Origin: Rhizobiaceae bacterium | GTDB taxonomy: Bacteria > Pseudomonadota > Alphaproteobacteria > Rhizobiales > Rhizobiaceae | Direction: 5' to 3' | Length of the DNA: 64,000 nt | Assembly: GCA_019635795.1 (NCBI GenBank) | Contig: JAHBYV010000010.1 | Span: forward strand, 79,382 to 143,381 | Part shown: positions 10,477-18,371 of the stretch, one piece after another | Layout: every line of letters starts with the position of its first letter | Position numbering within the stretch: position 1 is the stretch's first letter | Notes under the pieces: model-generated | Databases searched by the model: none | What the model was told of the DNA's origin: nothing | Seen by the model: only the letters and a program-made list of their open reading frames with translations | Position numbers and translations under genes: made by a program

Positions 10477-11364
10477 ATGAAACGACTTACGGCAAAGGAT
10501 TTCCCGCAGGAACTGCTCGAACTTTATGACTTTTACGCGCATGGCAAGATCTCCAAGCGGGAATTTCTGGAAAAGGCTGGCAAATACGCTGTAGGAGGCA
10601 TGACGGCCGCAGCGCTGCTTTCGACACTCAGCCCAAACTATGCGCTTGCCCAGCAAGTGCAGCCCTCTGACCCTGACATCGTTGCAGAATATATTTCCTA
10701 TCCGTCGCCGAACGGTCATGGAGAGGTCCGTGCCTATCTCGTACTTCCTGCGAATGCTGGTCCAAAGTCCCCCGGTGTGGTCGTAGTGCATGAGAATCGC
10801 GGTTTGAACCCATATATCGAAGATGTTGCGCGCCGTGTGGCCAAGGCCGGCTTCATAGCGCTTGCGCCCGACGGCCTAAGCTCGGTGGGTGGCTATCCGG
10901 GCGACGATGACAAGGGACGCGAGCTGCAACAGACCGTCGATCCGCAAAAGCTGATGAATGATTTCTTCGCCGCGGTCGAATTTCTGATGAATGACGAACG
11001 GACAACCGGCAAGGTCGGGATCACCGGCTTTTGCTATGGCGGCGGTGTAGCCAACGCAGCGGCGGTTGCCTATCCCGAACTTGCGGCGGCGGTTCCATTC
11101 TACGGACGGCAGCCGAACCCGGCTGATGTTCCACGTATTAAGGCCCCAGTTTTGCTGCATTATGCCGGGTTGGATGAAAGGATAAATGAAGGCTGGCCCG
11201 CATATGAAGAGGCTTTGAAGGCTGCGGGTAAAACCTATGAAGCGCACATATATCCTGGTGTGAATCACGGTTTCCACAATGACACGACACCGCGCTATGA
11301 CGAGGCGGCGGCAAAGCTTGCCTGGGAACGCACAGTGGACTGGTTCAAGAAATATCTGGCGTGA
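10477..11364 (+). CDS. Dienelactone-hydrolase-family alpha/beta hydrolase, probably exported
   Basis: 295 residues. The N-terminus has [16 protein letters not shown] followed by a hydrophobic stretch ending near ALAQQ, resembling a twin-arginine signal with Lys-Arg in place of Arg-Arg. The hydrolase core follows from about residue 65. The catalytic triad of the family is visible: Cys in GFCYGGG, Asp in GLDERIN and His in VNHGFHND. The nucleophile is cysteine, as in carboxymethylenebutenolidases, and the exported layout resembles YghX-type proteins. Family members cleave lactones or esters; the substrate here is unknown. The ATG at 10477 follows GGAGGAA. It may be cotranscribed with the upstream PxpBC fusion, 52 bp away. 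Confidence 0.85.
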   Translation: MKRLTAKDFPQELLELYDFYAHGKISKREFLEKAGKYAVGGMTAAALLSTLSPNYALAQQVQPSDPDIVAEYISYPSPNGHGEVRAYLVLPANAGPKSPGVVVVHENRGLNPYIEDVARRVAKAGFIALAPDGLSSVGGYPGDDDKGRELQQTVDPQKLMNDFFAAVEFLMNDERTTGKVGITGFCYGGGVANAAAVAYPELAAAVPFYGRQPNPADVPRIKAPVLLHYAGLDERINEGWPAYEEALKAAGKTYEAHIYPGVNHGFHNDTTPRYDEAAAKLAWERTVDWFKKYLA

Positions 11365-11367
11365 GCT

Positions 11368-11883
11368 TTACATTCGAGAGGCAACGTGGCGGGCAATCGC
11401 CACGGTGCCCTCAAGGCCGATGTTGGTGGTGGTGATCGCCGCATTTCTTTCGCCTGAAAAGACATAAACCGCATAGAATTGCGTGGGGTTTTCAGACAGA
11501 TCAAGCGCCCACGCGTCCTCGGCAAGCTCAGGGACGGCAACGAACTCGCCTGGCTCGTGCAGCTCCTTCTCTTTTTCGATCATTTGATCGAAGATCGCCC
11601 GTTCCTTATCTCTTCCACCGTCAGATGGCTTGAAAAGCATTACCTTGATTGATATATCGTGGTTCAGGCCTTTCCATGAGCAGGTATCTGCATAGTCAGG
11701 CTGTGACTGGTTATCCTCAACAAACACCGGCTCACCCGCGTAGGCCTCGATCTCGCGTGCAATCACAAGTTTACATGCAGCGGGTTCCAGATTGGCAGCT
11801 GGAGATGGCGGCACGGGGCTCGAGCCGGACGCTAACGTCGGGAAACAAAAACAAGCGGAAATAGTAAGGAGCGCCGTCCACAT
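11368..11883 (-). CDS. Small exported protein of unknown function
   Basis: About 171 residues from the ATG at 11883 (MWTALLTISACFCFPTLA); a GTG at 11952 could extend it by 23 residues. A short hydrophobic leader ends near ASGSS, and TISAC could be read as a lipobox. The mature part has two cysteines, in AACKLV and DTCSWKG, about 33 residues apart, probably a disulfide. The layout, a Cys followed by a Cys-x-Trp and a mixed alpha/beta body, recalls DUF3558-like small exported proteins, but this is a weak resemblance. It is convergent with the hydrolase gene, with stops 3 bp apart. No function is assigned. Confidence 0.6.
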   Translation of the reverse strand: MWTALLTISACFCFPTLASGSSPVPPSPAANLEPAACKLVIAREIEAYAGEPVFVEDNQSQPDYADTCSWKGLNHDISIKVMLFKPSDGGRDKERAIFDQMIEKEKELHEPGEFVAVPELAEDAWALDLSENPTQFYAVYVFSGERNAAITTTNIGLEGTVAIARHVASRM

Positions 11884-12081
11884 AACCTCTGGTTGCGACC
11901 ATTTTGCGCGGATTGCAAGTACGATTGATTGGCACAGTGGCACTAAAACCACCTCATTCTCGCCGATATTGAGCTATAAGCGACCTTTTGAGGGTAATTG
12001 CCTGTCACTATGGAACAAATAAGAGCTGAAACGATTTAATACAATACAATCATGAAATGAGGGTTGTTACAGAGGGGGTCA

Positions 12082-12420
12082 ATGCTGAGGGAAATGGAGA
12101 GAGGCAACCACCACCACTTGCCAAGTCTGGATGGGTTGCATGGCCAGTCAATTGAGGTTGCGTCATTGCTTAAGGCTTTGGCTCACCCGGTAAGGTTGCA
12201 ATTGGCAACCAAACTTGCTGAGGGTGAATACTCGGTTGGCGCACTTGAGAACATGATAGGCGTTCACCAGCCTTCGCTGTCGCAACAACTTGGTGTGTTG
12301 CGCACGGCAGGGATAGTCGATACGCGCCGTGAGTCAAAGCAGATATTCTATCGGCTTTCGGACGAACGCGCTGCATCGCTGATTCAGTCGCTGGCTAACA
12401 TCTTCGTTGTTCTGGAGTAG
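12082..12420 (+). CDS. ArsR/SmtB-family winged-helix regulator without cysteines
   Basis: 112 residues from the ATG at 12082, which follows AGAGGGGG; a TTG at 12064 is less likely. The winged helix is complete: LKALAHPVRLQLATKL, the helix-turn-helix HQPSLSQQLGVLRTAGIV, then a wing TRRESKQIFYRLS. The sequence is of the BigR/SqrR type, but no cysteine is present anywhere. Thiol-based sulfide or metal sensing as in BigR, SqrR or ArsR is therefore unlikely, and the signal is unknown. The N-terminal GNHHHLP has three histidines that might bind metal; this is speculation. It is monocistronic, followed by a clear terminator. Confidence 0.85.
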   Translation: MLREMERGNHHHLPSLDGLHGQSIEVASLLKALAHPVRLQLATKLAEGEYSVGALENMIGVHQPSLSQQLGVLRTAGIVDTRRESKQIFYRLSDERAASLIQSLANIFVVLE

Positions 12421-12425
12421 GTGGT

Positions 12426-12452
12426 CGCTTCTGCAAAATGCAGAAGCGTTTT
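12426..12452 (+). terminator. Rho-independent terminator of the ArsR-type gene
   Basis: CGCTTCTGC-AAAAT-GCAGAAGCG, a perfect 9-bp stem with a 5-base loop, followed by TTTT. It begins 6 bases after the stop codon of the ArsR-type regulator. Confidence 0.85.
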
Positions 12453-12473
12453 GTGCAGCTTTAAGCCGGCATT

Positions 12474-12489
12474 CCGACCTTCGGGTCGG
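12474..12489. other. Stable UUCG-loop hairpin between convergent genes
   Basis: CCGACC-TTCG-GGTCGG is a perfect 6-bp stem closed by a TTCG tetraloop. It stands between the end of the ArsR-type gene and the end of the kinase-like gene on the other strand. There is no T-run on either side, so it is not a standard terminator. It could protect the 3' end of the minus-strand transcript or be a REP-like element; I saw no second copy in the window. Confidence 0.45.
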
Positions 12490-12564
12490 TTCGATGGCGC
12501 TATAGACACAAGTCGAAGAGCTGATGCTTCCAGGATCGGCAGCAGGCGGTGCGGTCTGAAATAT

Positions 12565-13473
12565 TCAAGCGCCAGGTTGCACTGCGTTCAGGTGCCTGTT
12601 GAATTCTGGCGTTTCCATCAGAGCCTTGCACCGGGCAAAGCGCCCATCGGCATAAGCGCGAAAGTCATCCGCAGGATTGTTGTTTGCTAACTGGATCAGC
12701 CCCCAGAGCGTCCAGAGCAAATCGCACATGGCTTTGTAGATTATCACCCGCCCGCGCTCTTGCGGGCGGGGTTCTCCGCCGAAATAGGCGGTAAGCATCT
12801 CATCTTCCTGGCGCTGATCGAAACTGCCTTCGACGGAAAGGTCGCCAAGGTCCCACATTGGATCGTTCATGCCGGAATATTCCCAGTCCACGATCCACAT
12901 GCGTTCGCCATTGTCGATCAGGTTCTCGCAAAGCGGGTCACAATGGCAGGCGACGATGTCGATGGTATTGGCGGAAAGTGCGGTGCGGACCCGCTCAGCT
13001 TCCCGCACGACATCGTGATAGCCGTTTGGCAACGCGACATCCTTGGTCGACAAAATCCTGAGGTAGTCGTCAATCATCGCAAAGAGTTCAAAGCGGAAGG
13101 GAAACTTTGCTCCGGATTTATGCAGTTTGCGAAACGCTCTTCCTGCCCGCGCAGGCGCGCCTTCAACGGTCTTGAAGCGATCGGCAGTCATTGTTGCCGC
13201 ACCATGGATGAAGCGCGTTACCATCACTCCGGTTGACAGGTCGAAATATTCAAGCGCTGGCGAAACTCCGGCCTTTGCCGCTTCGCGCGCGGCGACTTCC
13301 TCATTGGCGCGATTGATGTATTCCTCGGTTCCTTTGCCAGGAATGCGCAAGCAATAATCCCCGACGCGAAACACGAGATTTGTCAGGCCACCCAGACGCT
13401 CGGGCTCACCCAACCCATTCAGGAAAGGGATGGAACGCATCGCATCCTTTGCCAGAAGAATGTCGTCCGTCAT
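12565..13473 (-). CDS. Choline-kinase-like phosphotransferase
   Basis: 302 residues, the usual size for bacterial choline/aminoglycoside-type kinases. The catalytic loop HCDPLCEN (about 177-184, HxDxxxxN) and the metal-binding IVDWEYSG that follows are intact, and the N-lobe has the loop GLTNLVFRV. Family members transfer phosphate from ATP to choline, ethanolamine or small hydroxyl compounds. It is the last gene of the betaine uptake and demethylation operon, with a 4-bp ATGA overlap with the upstream dehydrogenase. A quaternary-amine alcohol or a sugar linked to it is a plausible substrate, but nothing in the sequence fixes it. LicA-type choline phosphorylation for surface decoration is an alternative. 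Confidence 0.8.
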   Translation of the reverse strand: MTDDILLAKDAMRSIPFLNGLGEPERLGGLTNLVFRVGDYCLRIPGKGTEEYINRANEEVAAREAAKAGVSPALEYFDLSTGVMVTRFIHGAATMTADRFKTVEGAPARAGRAFRKLHKSGAKFPFRFELFAMIDDYLRILSTKDVALPNGYHDVVREAERVRTALSANTIDIVACHCDPLCENLIDNGERMWIVDWEYSGMNDPMWDLGDLSVEGSFDQRQEDEMLTAYFGGEPRPQERGRVIIYKAMCDLLWTLWGLIQLANNNPADDFRAYADGRFARCKALMETPEFNRHLNAVQPGA

Positions 13474-15887
13474 GCCTTCAGCCTTTCCATTGCTGGATCG
13501 TACAGAACACGCGGGCCGCGCGTTGCGCGGTATGCCTTGCCGAATGCCTCAATTTCGAAGCTTGTTTCATTGGCAAGGGAAACCGGCAGATAGCCGAAGG
13601 CGATAGTCTTGCCGAGCGTATAGCCATAGCCAGTGGAAGTGGTGGACCCGACCACTTCGCCGCCTGAGAGTATGGCTTCGCCGCCGTGGAATGGCGCGAA
13701 ACCATCAACAGTAAACGAGGAGAGTTTGCGCTGAACACCTTGGGCTCTTATGGTTTGCAGGGCTTGGCGACCTGAAAAATCTCCCTTGTTCAGAGCCACC
13801 GCAAACCCAAGACCTGCCTCGTAGGGATTATAGTCCGGGGAAATATCACCCGACCAATAGAGATAGCCTTTCTCAAGCCGACACGCTTCTATCGCCCGAT
13901 ACCCTGCATCAGCAATGCCATGCGGCTGCCCGGCTTCCTTCAATGTGTCATAAACGTGAGCCGCGAATTCCTGCGGGATATAAAGTTCCCATCCAAGCTC
14001 GCCAACATAACCGACCCGCACGGCCAGCGCCGTTGCATCGCCAACATCAATGCGGCGTGCGGTCAGGAACGAGAAGGTCGCGTTGGAAATGTCGTCGTCG
14101 CTGACTGACTGAAGTATCTCGCGCGATTTGGGACCGCAGATGTTGATAACCGCATATTGGTTGGTGATGTCTCGCAGCGCCACAGTACCGGGCAATTGCC
14201 GCTCTACCCAGTTGCGGTCGCGCACGCCGAACCCGGACCCCGTGATCAACCACAACAGATCATGCCCCAGATTCAGGATCGTAACATCCGCCTCAATACC
14301 ACCGTTCTCGTTGCAAAGCTGCGTATAGACAGCGCGGTCTGGCGTGTCGCCGAGATCATTGGCGGCAATTTTCTGCATGGCTTCCAGCGCACCCGCCCCG
14401 GAGATCTCGAATTTGGAGAAGGAAGTCTGGTCAATCAGCACCGCGCGTTCGCGGATCGCCTTCACTTCCTCCCCAACGGCGTTAAACCATCCTGGCTTGC
14501 CTTCGAAACTGCCAAGTTCGACTGCGTCGCTATCTGGCAACGCGAACCAGTTGGGCCGCTCCCATCCGAATTTTGAGCCGAACACCGCACCGTTGCGACG
14601 CAATTGTTCATGCAGTGGTGAGCGGCGCAATCCACGCCCTGCGTGGGCTTCCTCTGACGGCCAATGGATCTTGTAGTATGAGCCGTAAGCCTCGATTGCA
14701 CGTTCTTCGAGATAGCGGCCCTGCGCATGAAGCGGACCAAAGCGCCGCGTGTCGAAGGCCCACAAATCCATTCCCGCATCGCCGTGCAGGATCATGTTTG
14801 AAAGCGCAAGTCCCGCGCCGCCGGAAGCAGCGATGCCTGCGGTGAAGCCACAACCCGTGTAGTAGTTGTCGAGTTCTGGAACGAGGCCGATTATCGGTTC
14901 TCCGTCAAAGGAAACCGGGATAGGTCCGTTGATGACGGTTTGAATGCCGATCTCGTTCAGAACCGGCAAACGTTCGGCGGCGTGCAGGGCAAAAAGCTCC
15001 AGCCGGTCCATGTTCGGCTCGAACAATTCACGCCCGAAATCGAGCGGCGGCTTGCCGCGCCAACACCCTTTCGTGCCATCCTCCCAACCGCCAATGGCAA
15101 AACTGCCTGTATCAGGCTTGAGGTAGAAATTATTGTCCGGGTCGCGCAATGTGGTGAGGTCGGGCGCGAGCTGAAGCTTCTTTTCAGTCAGAAAATACTG
15201 GTGTTCCACAACAGTTGCGGCAAGGGAAACACCGGCCATTTCGCCAACGCGCTTTGCCCATAGACCGGCGCAGTTTACCAGAATGTCACAGGCAATATTG
15301 CCAACATTGGTTACGACGCCAATTGCGCGCCGTCCTTCAACCGCAATCTCTTCAACACACACGCCTTCTTCGATCTTTGCGCCGTATTGGCGCGCGCCCT
15401 TGGCATAGGCCATTGTCAGAGAATACGGGTCGATATAGCCATCGCCGGGGATGAAGGCCGCGCCTTCGATCCCGCTTTCCACGATGAACGGAAACCGCTG
15501 TTTTGCTTCCGACGCTGACAGCGCATGACATTCCACGCCAAAGCTCTTGGCCTGCCCCATAGAGCGGCGAATTTCGCTCCAGCGTTCCGGGCTGCCGGCC
15601 AAACGAAGCGAGCCGACTTTCTTCCAGGAAATGGCCTGGCCGGTTTCCTCCTCCAGCCGGTCAAACACAGCAACGGAGTTCTGCATCAGTCGGGTGAGAT
15701 TGCGCTTGGATCGCAACTGTCCAACAAGCCCGGCCGCGTGCCATGTGCAGCCGTGGGTTAGTTGCGATTTTTCGACAAGCAGGACATCGCTCGCGCCGTC
15801 GCGTGCAAGATGATAGGCAACGGAAGTTCCTACGACCCCGCCGCCGATAATGAGAATGTGTACGTGCCGGTCTGCGTGGAATGTCAC
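13470..15887 (-). CDS. FAD/GcvT-type dimethylglycine/sarcosine dehydrogenase paralogue 2
   Basis: 805 residues. An N-terminal FAD-binding DAO domain (about 9-370) starts with the dinucleotide motif GGGVVGTSVAYHLA. A linker domain and then a folate-binding GcvT half (about 425-790) follow. The motif CTWHAAGL places His50 where dimethylglycine and sarcosine dehydrogenases attach FAD covalently. Such enzymes oxidatively remove N-methyl groups and pass the one-carbon unit to tetrahydrofolate. The start overlaps the stop of the preceding paralogue by 4 bp, so the two are probably coupled. The two proteins clearly differ in sequence, so they may act on successive methylated intermediates. The exact substrate is inferred from the linked betaine-type transporter. 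Confidence 0.88.
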   Translation of the reverse strand: MTFHADRHVHILIIGGGVVGTSVAYHLARDGASDVLLVEKSQLTHGCTWHAAGLVGQLRSKRNLTRLMQNSVAVFDRLEEETGQAISWKKVGSLRLAGSPERWSEIRRSMGQAKSFGVECHALSASEAKQRFPFIVESGIEGAAFIPGDGYIDPYSLTMAYAKGARQYGAKIEEGVCVEEIAVEGRRAIGVVTNVGNIACDILVNCAGLWAKRVGEMAGVSLAATVVEHQYFLTEKKLQLAPDLTTLRDPDNNFYLKPDTGSFAIGGWEDGTKGCWRGKPPLDFGRELFEPNMDRLELFALHAAERLPVLNEIGIQTVINGPIPVSFDGEPIIGLVPELDNYYTGCGFTAGIAASGGAGLALSNMILHGDAGMDLWAFDTRRFGPLHAQGRYLEERAIEAYGSYYKIHWPSEEAHAGRGLRRSPLHEQLRRNGAVFGSKFGWERPNWFALPDSDAVELGSFEGKPGWFNAVGEEVKAIRERAVLIDQTSFSKFEISGAGALEAMQKIAANDLGDTPDRAVYTQLCNENGGIEADVTILNLGHDLLWLITGSGFGVRDRNWVERQLPGTVALRDITNQYAVINICGPKSREILQSVSDDDISNATFSFLTARRIDVGDATALAVRVGYVGELGWELYIPQEFAAHVYDTLKEAGQPHGIADAGYRAIEACRLEKGYLYWSGDISPDYNPYEAGLGFAVALNKGDFSGRQALQTIRAQGVQRKLSSFTVDGFAPFHGGEAILSGGEVVGSTTSTGYGYTLGKTIAFGYLPVSLANETSFEIEAFGKAYRATRGPRVLYDPAMERLKA

Positions 15888-18337
15888 GATTTCACCCTCG
15901 ACGCTGTGGGATCGTAAAGCGGTTCAAGATGGATGGTCGCAGGCACGTTCCGCATGGCGACAACCAGTTCATAGGAACCGGATTTCAGGAACTCATCCGA
16001 AACGCCTTGGGCATTGCGCACATAGCCAAGGCCGATGCTCTTGCCGATTGAATAACCATAGCCGCCGCTGGTGAGATAGCCGACCGGCTCGCCGTTGCGC
16101 AGGATCGTCTCGCGGCCAAGCAAAACCACATCAGGATCATCCACCGTGAATGTCGCAAGCTGCTTTTGCAACGGTTTGCCGCTGGCTGTTTCCAGCGCGC
16201 GCCGACCGAGGAAATCAACATTCTTGCGCAGCTTCACCGCCCAGCCGAGACCTGCTTCGATCGGGTTGTCATTGGCGGTAATGTCAGAGCTCCAGGCGCG
16301 GTAGCCCTTTTCCAATCGCAGCGATTCAATCGCGCGATAGCCCGCAAGCTTGATGCCGACAGGCTCACCGGCGCGCATCAGCGCATCGAAAACCTCGCCG
16401 GTTGCTTCGATTGGAACGTGCAATTCCCAGCCAAGTTCACCGACATAGGTCACGCGCAGCGCGCGCACCACAGCGCCCGCGATTTCGATTTCGCGCACAT
16501 GGCCGAACGGAAAGACTGCGTTCGAAACATCTGCCTTTGTCACCGCAGCCAGAACATCGCGCGCCTTCGGGCCCATCAGCGACAGTGTGCCGAACCGCTC
16601 TGTCACATCCGTAAGCCTCGCATCCAGATCCGGTTCGATATGGTCGGCGATCCATGCCAGATCGTGCGTGCGGAAGCCGGTTCCCGTAACGATGTAGAAA
16701 TGATCCTCAGCGAGCCGCGCAACGGTCAAATCCGCCTCAATGCCGCCGCGTGTATTCAAAAGCTGCGTATAGGTCAGCCTTCCGGCCGGTTTGGAAACAT
16801 CATTGGCGCAAATCCAGTCCAGCGCTCTTTGCGCATCCTTGCCGCGCAACTCGTACTTGGCGAAAGAAGATTGATCGAACAGCCCGGCGGCCTCGCGCAC
16901 CTGGCGGTGTTCCTCGCCAACCGCGTCGAACCAGTTCTGCCGCCCCATCGAATAAATGTCTGTGGCCTGCTCGCCCGCTCGCGCAAACCAGTTTGGCCGC
17001 TCCCAGCCAAGCTTTGAACCGAACACAGCGTTCCGTGATTTCAGCCGCTCATAAAGCGGCGAAACAATCGCGGGACGTCCGGATTCATATTCTTCATGCG
17101 GAAAGCCGATTGTGTAGTGCTTGCCATAGGCCTCCAGCGTGCGGTCCTTCACCCATTGGCGGTCGCGGTGCAGGCCCGAGAAGCGGCGAATATCGACGAC
17201 CCATAGATCAAGCGGTGCTTCCCCATCCATTGCCCATTGTGCAAGCACCCAGCCAGCACCCCCGCCAGAGGCGATGCCGAACGCGTTGAACCCCGCGCCG
17301 ACGAACATATTGGTGCATTCGGGTGCGGAGCCCAAAATGAAGTTGCCATCGGGCGTAAAGCTTTCCGGCCCGTTGATCATCTGCTTCACGCCCACATTTT
17401 CCAGCGCCGGAACACGGGCTATAGCCTGCGTCATGTGCTGCTCGAAATGATCGTAGTCGTCGTCAAAGAGACGGAACTCCCAATCGTTCGGCACATCGCC
17501 GCCCGCAAGTCCCGTTTCCCAAGCCTGAGGGTCAGGCTCATAGCCGCCCATCACCAGCCCGCCGACTTCTTCCTTGAAGTATGTGCGGCGGTCAGGGTCA
17601 CGGATGGTCGGCGCATCGCTCGATAGCCCGTCTATCTTTTCGGTAATGATGTATTGGTGTTTCACCGGTTGCAGCGGCACGTTAATGCCTGCCATAGCGC
17701 CCACTTGCCGCGCCCATTGACCAGCGCAATTGATCACGATCTCACAGGCAATATCCCCTTGCGCGGTTTTCACTTTGGTAATGCGCCCGCCATCCATCTC
17801 GAAGCCTATCACGCGCACGTCTTCAATGATCTTTGCGCCGTGCATCCGCGCGCCCTTGGCGAGCGATTGCGTAATATCGGAAGGGCTTGCCTGTCCGTCG
17901 GTTGGCAACCACGATGCGCCGACGAGATCGGATGTATCCATCAGCGGCCACATGCGCTTCACCTCGTCAGGTGAAATCAGATGCATGTCCATGCCAAAGC
18001 TCTTGGCTGTGGTGGCGAGGCGCCTGAATTCGGTCCAGCGATCCTGATTGGTGGCAAGGCGCAGGCAGCCGGTCATCTTCCAGCCCGTTGCCAGCCCTGT
18101 TTCTTCATCCAGTCGCTTGTAGAGATCGACGGAGTATTTCAGGACGCGCGTAATCGATGCGGATGATCGCAATTGCCCCACCAGACCAGCCGCGTGCCAT
18201 GTCGAGCCGGATGTCAATTTCCCCTGCTCAAGCAACACCACTTCGGCCTTATGGTCGCGTGCGAGGTGATAGGCAGTCGAGCAGCCGATTATGCCGCCGC
18301 CGATAACGACCACGCGGGCGTGTGATGGCAGGCTCAT
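15884..18337 (-). CDS. FAD/GcvT-type dimethylglycine/sarcosine dehydrogenase paralogue 1
   Basis: 817 residues from the ATG at 18337, which has GGGGAG upstream; the frame stays open for 24 further codons upstream. Domain order matches the downstream paralogue: DAO-type FAD domain with GGGIIGCSTAYHLA, central FAO-type linker, GcvT and GcvT C-terminal domains. His48 in STWHAAGL is the probable covalent FAD site. Expected role: oxidative N-demethylation of a methylated amino acid with transfer of formaldehyde-level carbon to tetrahydrofolate. It sits 35 bp after the transporter permease gene and overlaps the second paralogue by 4 bp. Sarcosine or dimethylglycine are the default substrates, but any N-methylated amino acid brought in by the transporter is possible. 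Confidence 0.88.
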   Translation of the reverse strand: MSLPSHARVVVIGGGIIGCSTAYHLARDHKAEVVLLEQGKLTSGSTWHAAGLVGQLRSSASITRVLKYSVDLYKRLDEETGLATGWKMTGCLRLATNQDRWTEFRRLATTAKSFGMDMHLISPDEVKRMWPLMDTSDLVGASWLPTDGQASPSDITQSLAKGARMHGAKIIEDVRVIGFEMDGGRITKVKTAQGDIACEIVINCAGQWARQVGAMAGINVPLQPVKHQYIITEKIDGLSSDAPTIRDPDRRTYFKEEVGGLVMGGYEPDPQAWETGLAGGDVPNDWEFRLFDDDYDHFEQHMTQAIARVPALENVGVKQMINGPESFTPDGNFILGSAPECTNMFVGAGFNAFGIASGGGAGWVLAQWAMDGEAPLDLWVVDIRRFSGLHRDRQWVKDRTLEAYGKHYTIGFPHEEYESGRPAIVSPLYERLKSRNAVFGSKLGWERPNWFARAGEQATDIYSMGRQNWFDAVGEEHRQVREAAGLFDQSSFAKYELRGKDAQRALDWICANDVSKPAGRLTYTQLLNTRGGIEADLTVARLAEDHFYIVTGTGFRTHDLAWIADHIEPDLDARLTDVTERFGTLSLMGPKARDVLAAVTKADVSNAVFPFGHVREIEIAGAVVRALRVTYVGELGWELHVPIEATGEVFDALMRAGEPVGIKLAGYRAIESLRLEKGYRAWSSDITANDNPIEAGLGWAVKLRKNVDFLGRRALETASGKPLQKQLATFTVDDPDVVLLGRETILRNGEPVGYLTSGGYGYSIGKSIGLGYVRNAQGVSDEFLKSGSYELVVAMRNVPATIHLEPLYDPTASRVKS

Positions 18338-18371
18338 TGAGAATACTCCCCGATTAAGGCTGGTTTTTTTG

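Noticed and set aside
16166-17017. 283-codon plus-strand open frame
   Set aside because: Antisense to the FAD/GcvT dehydrogenase, without signal or domain.
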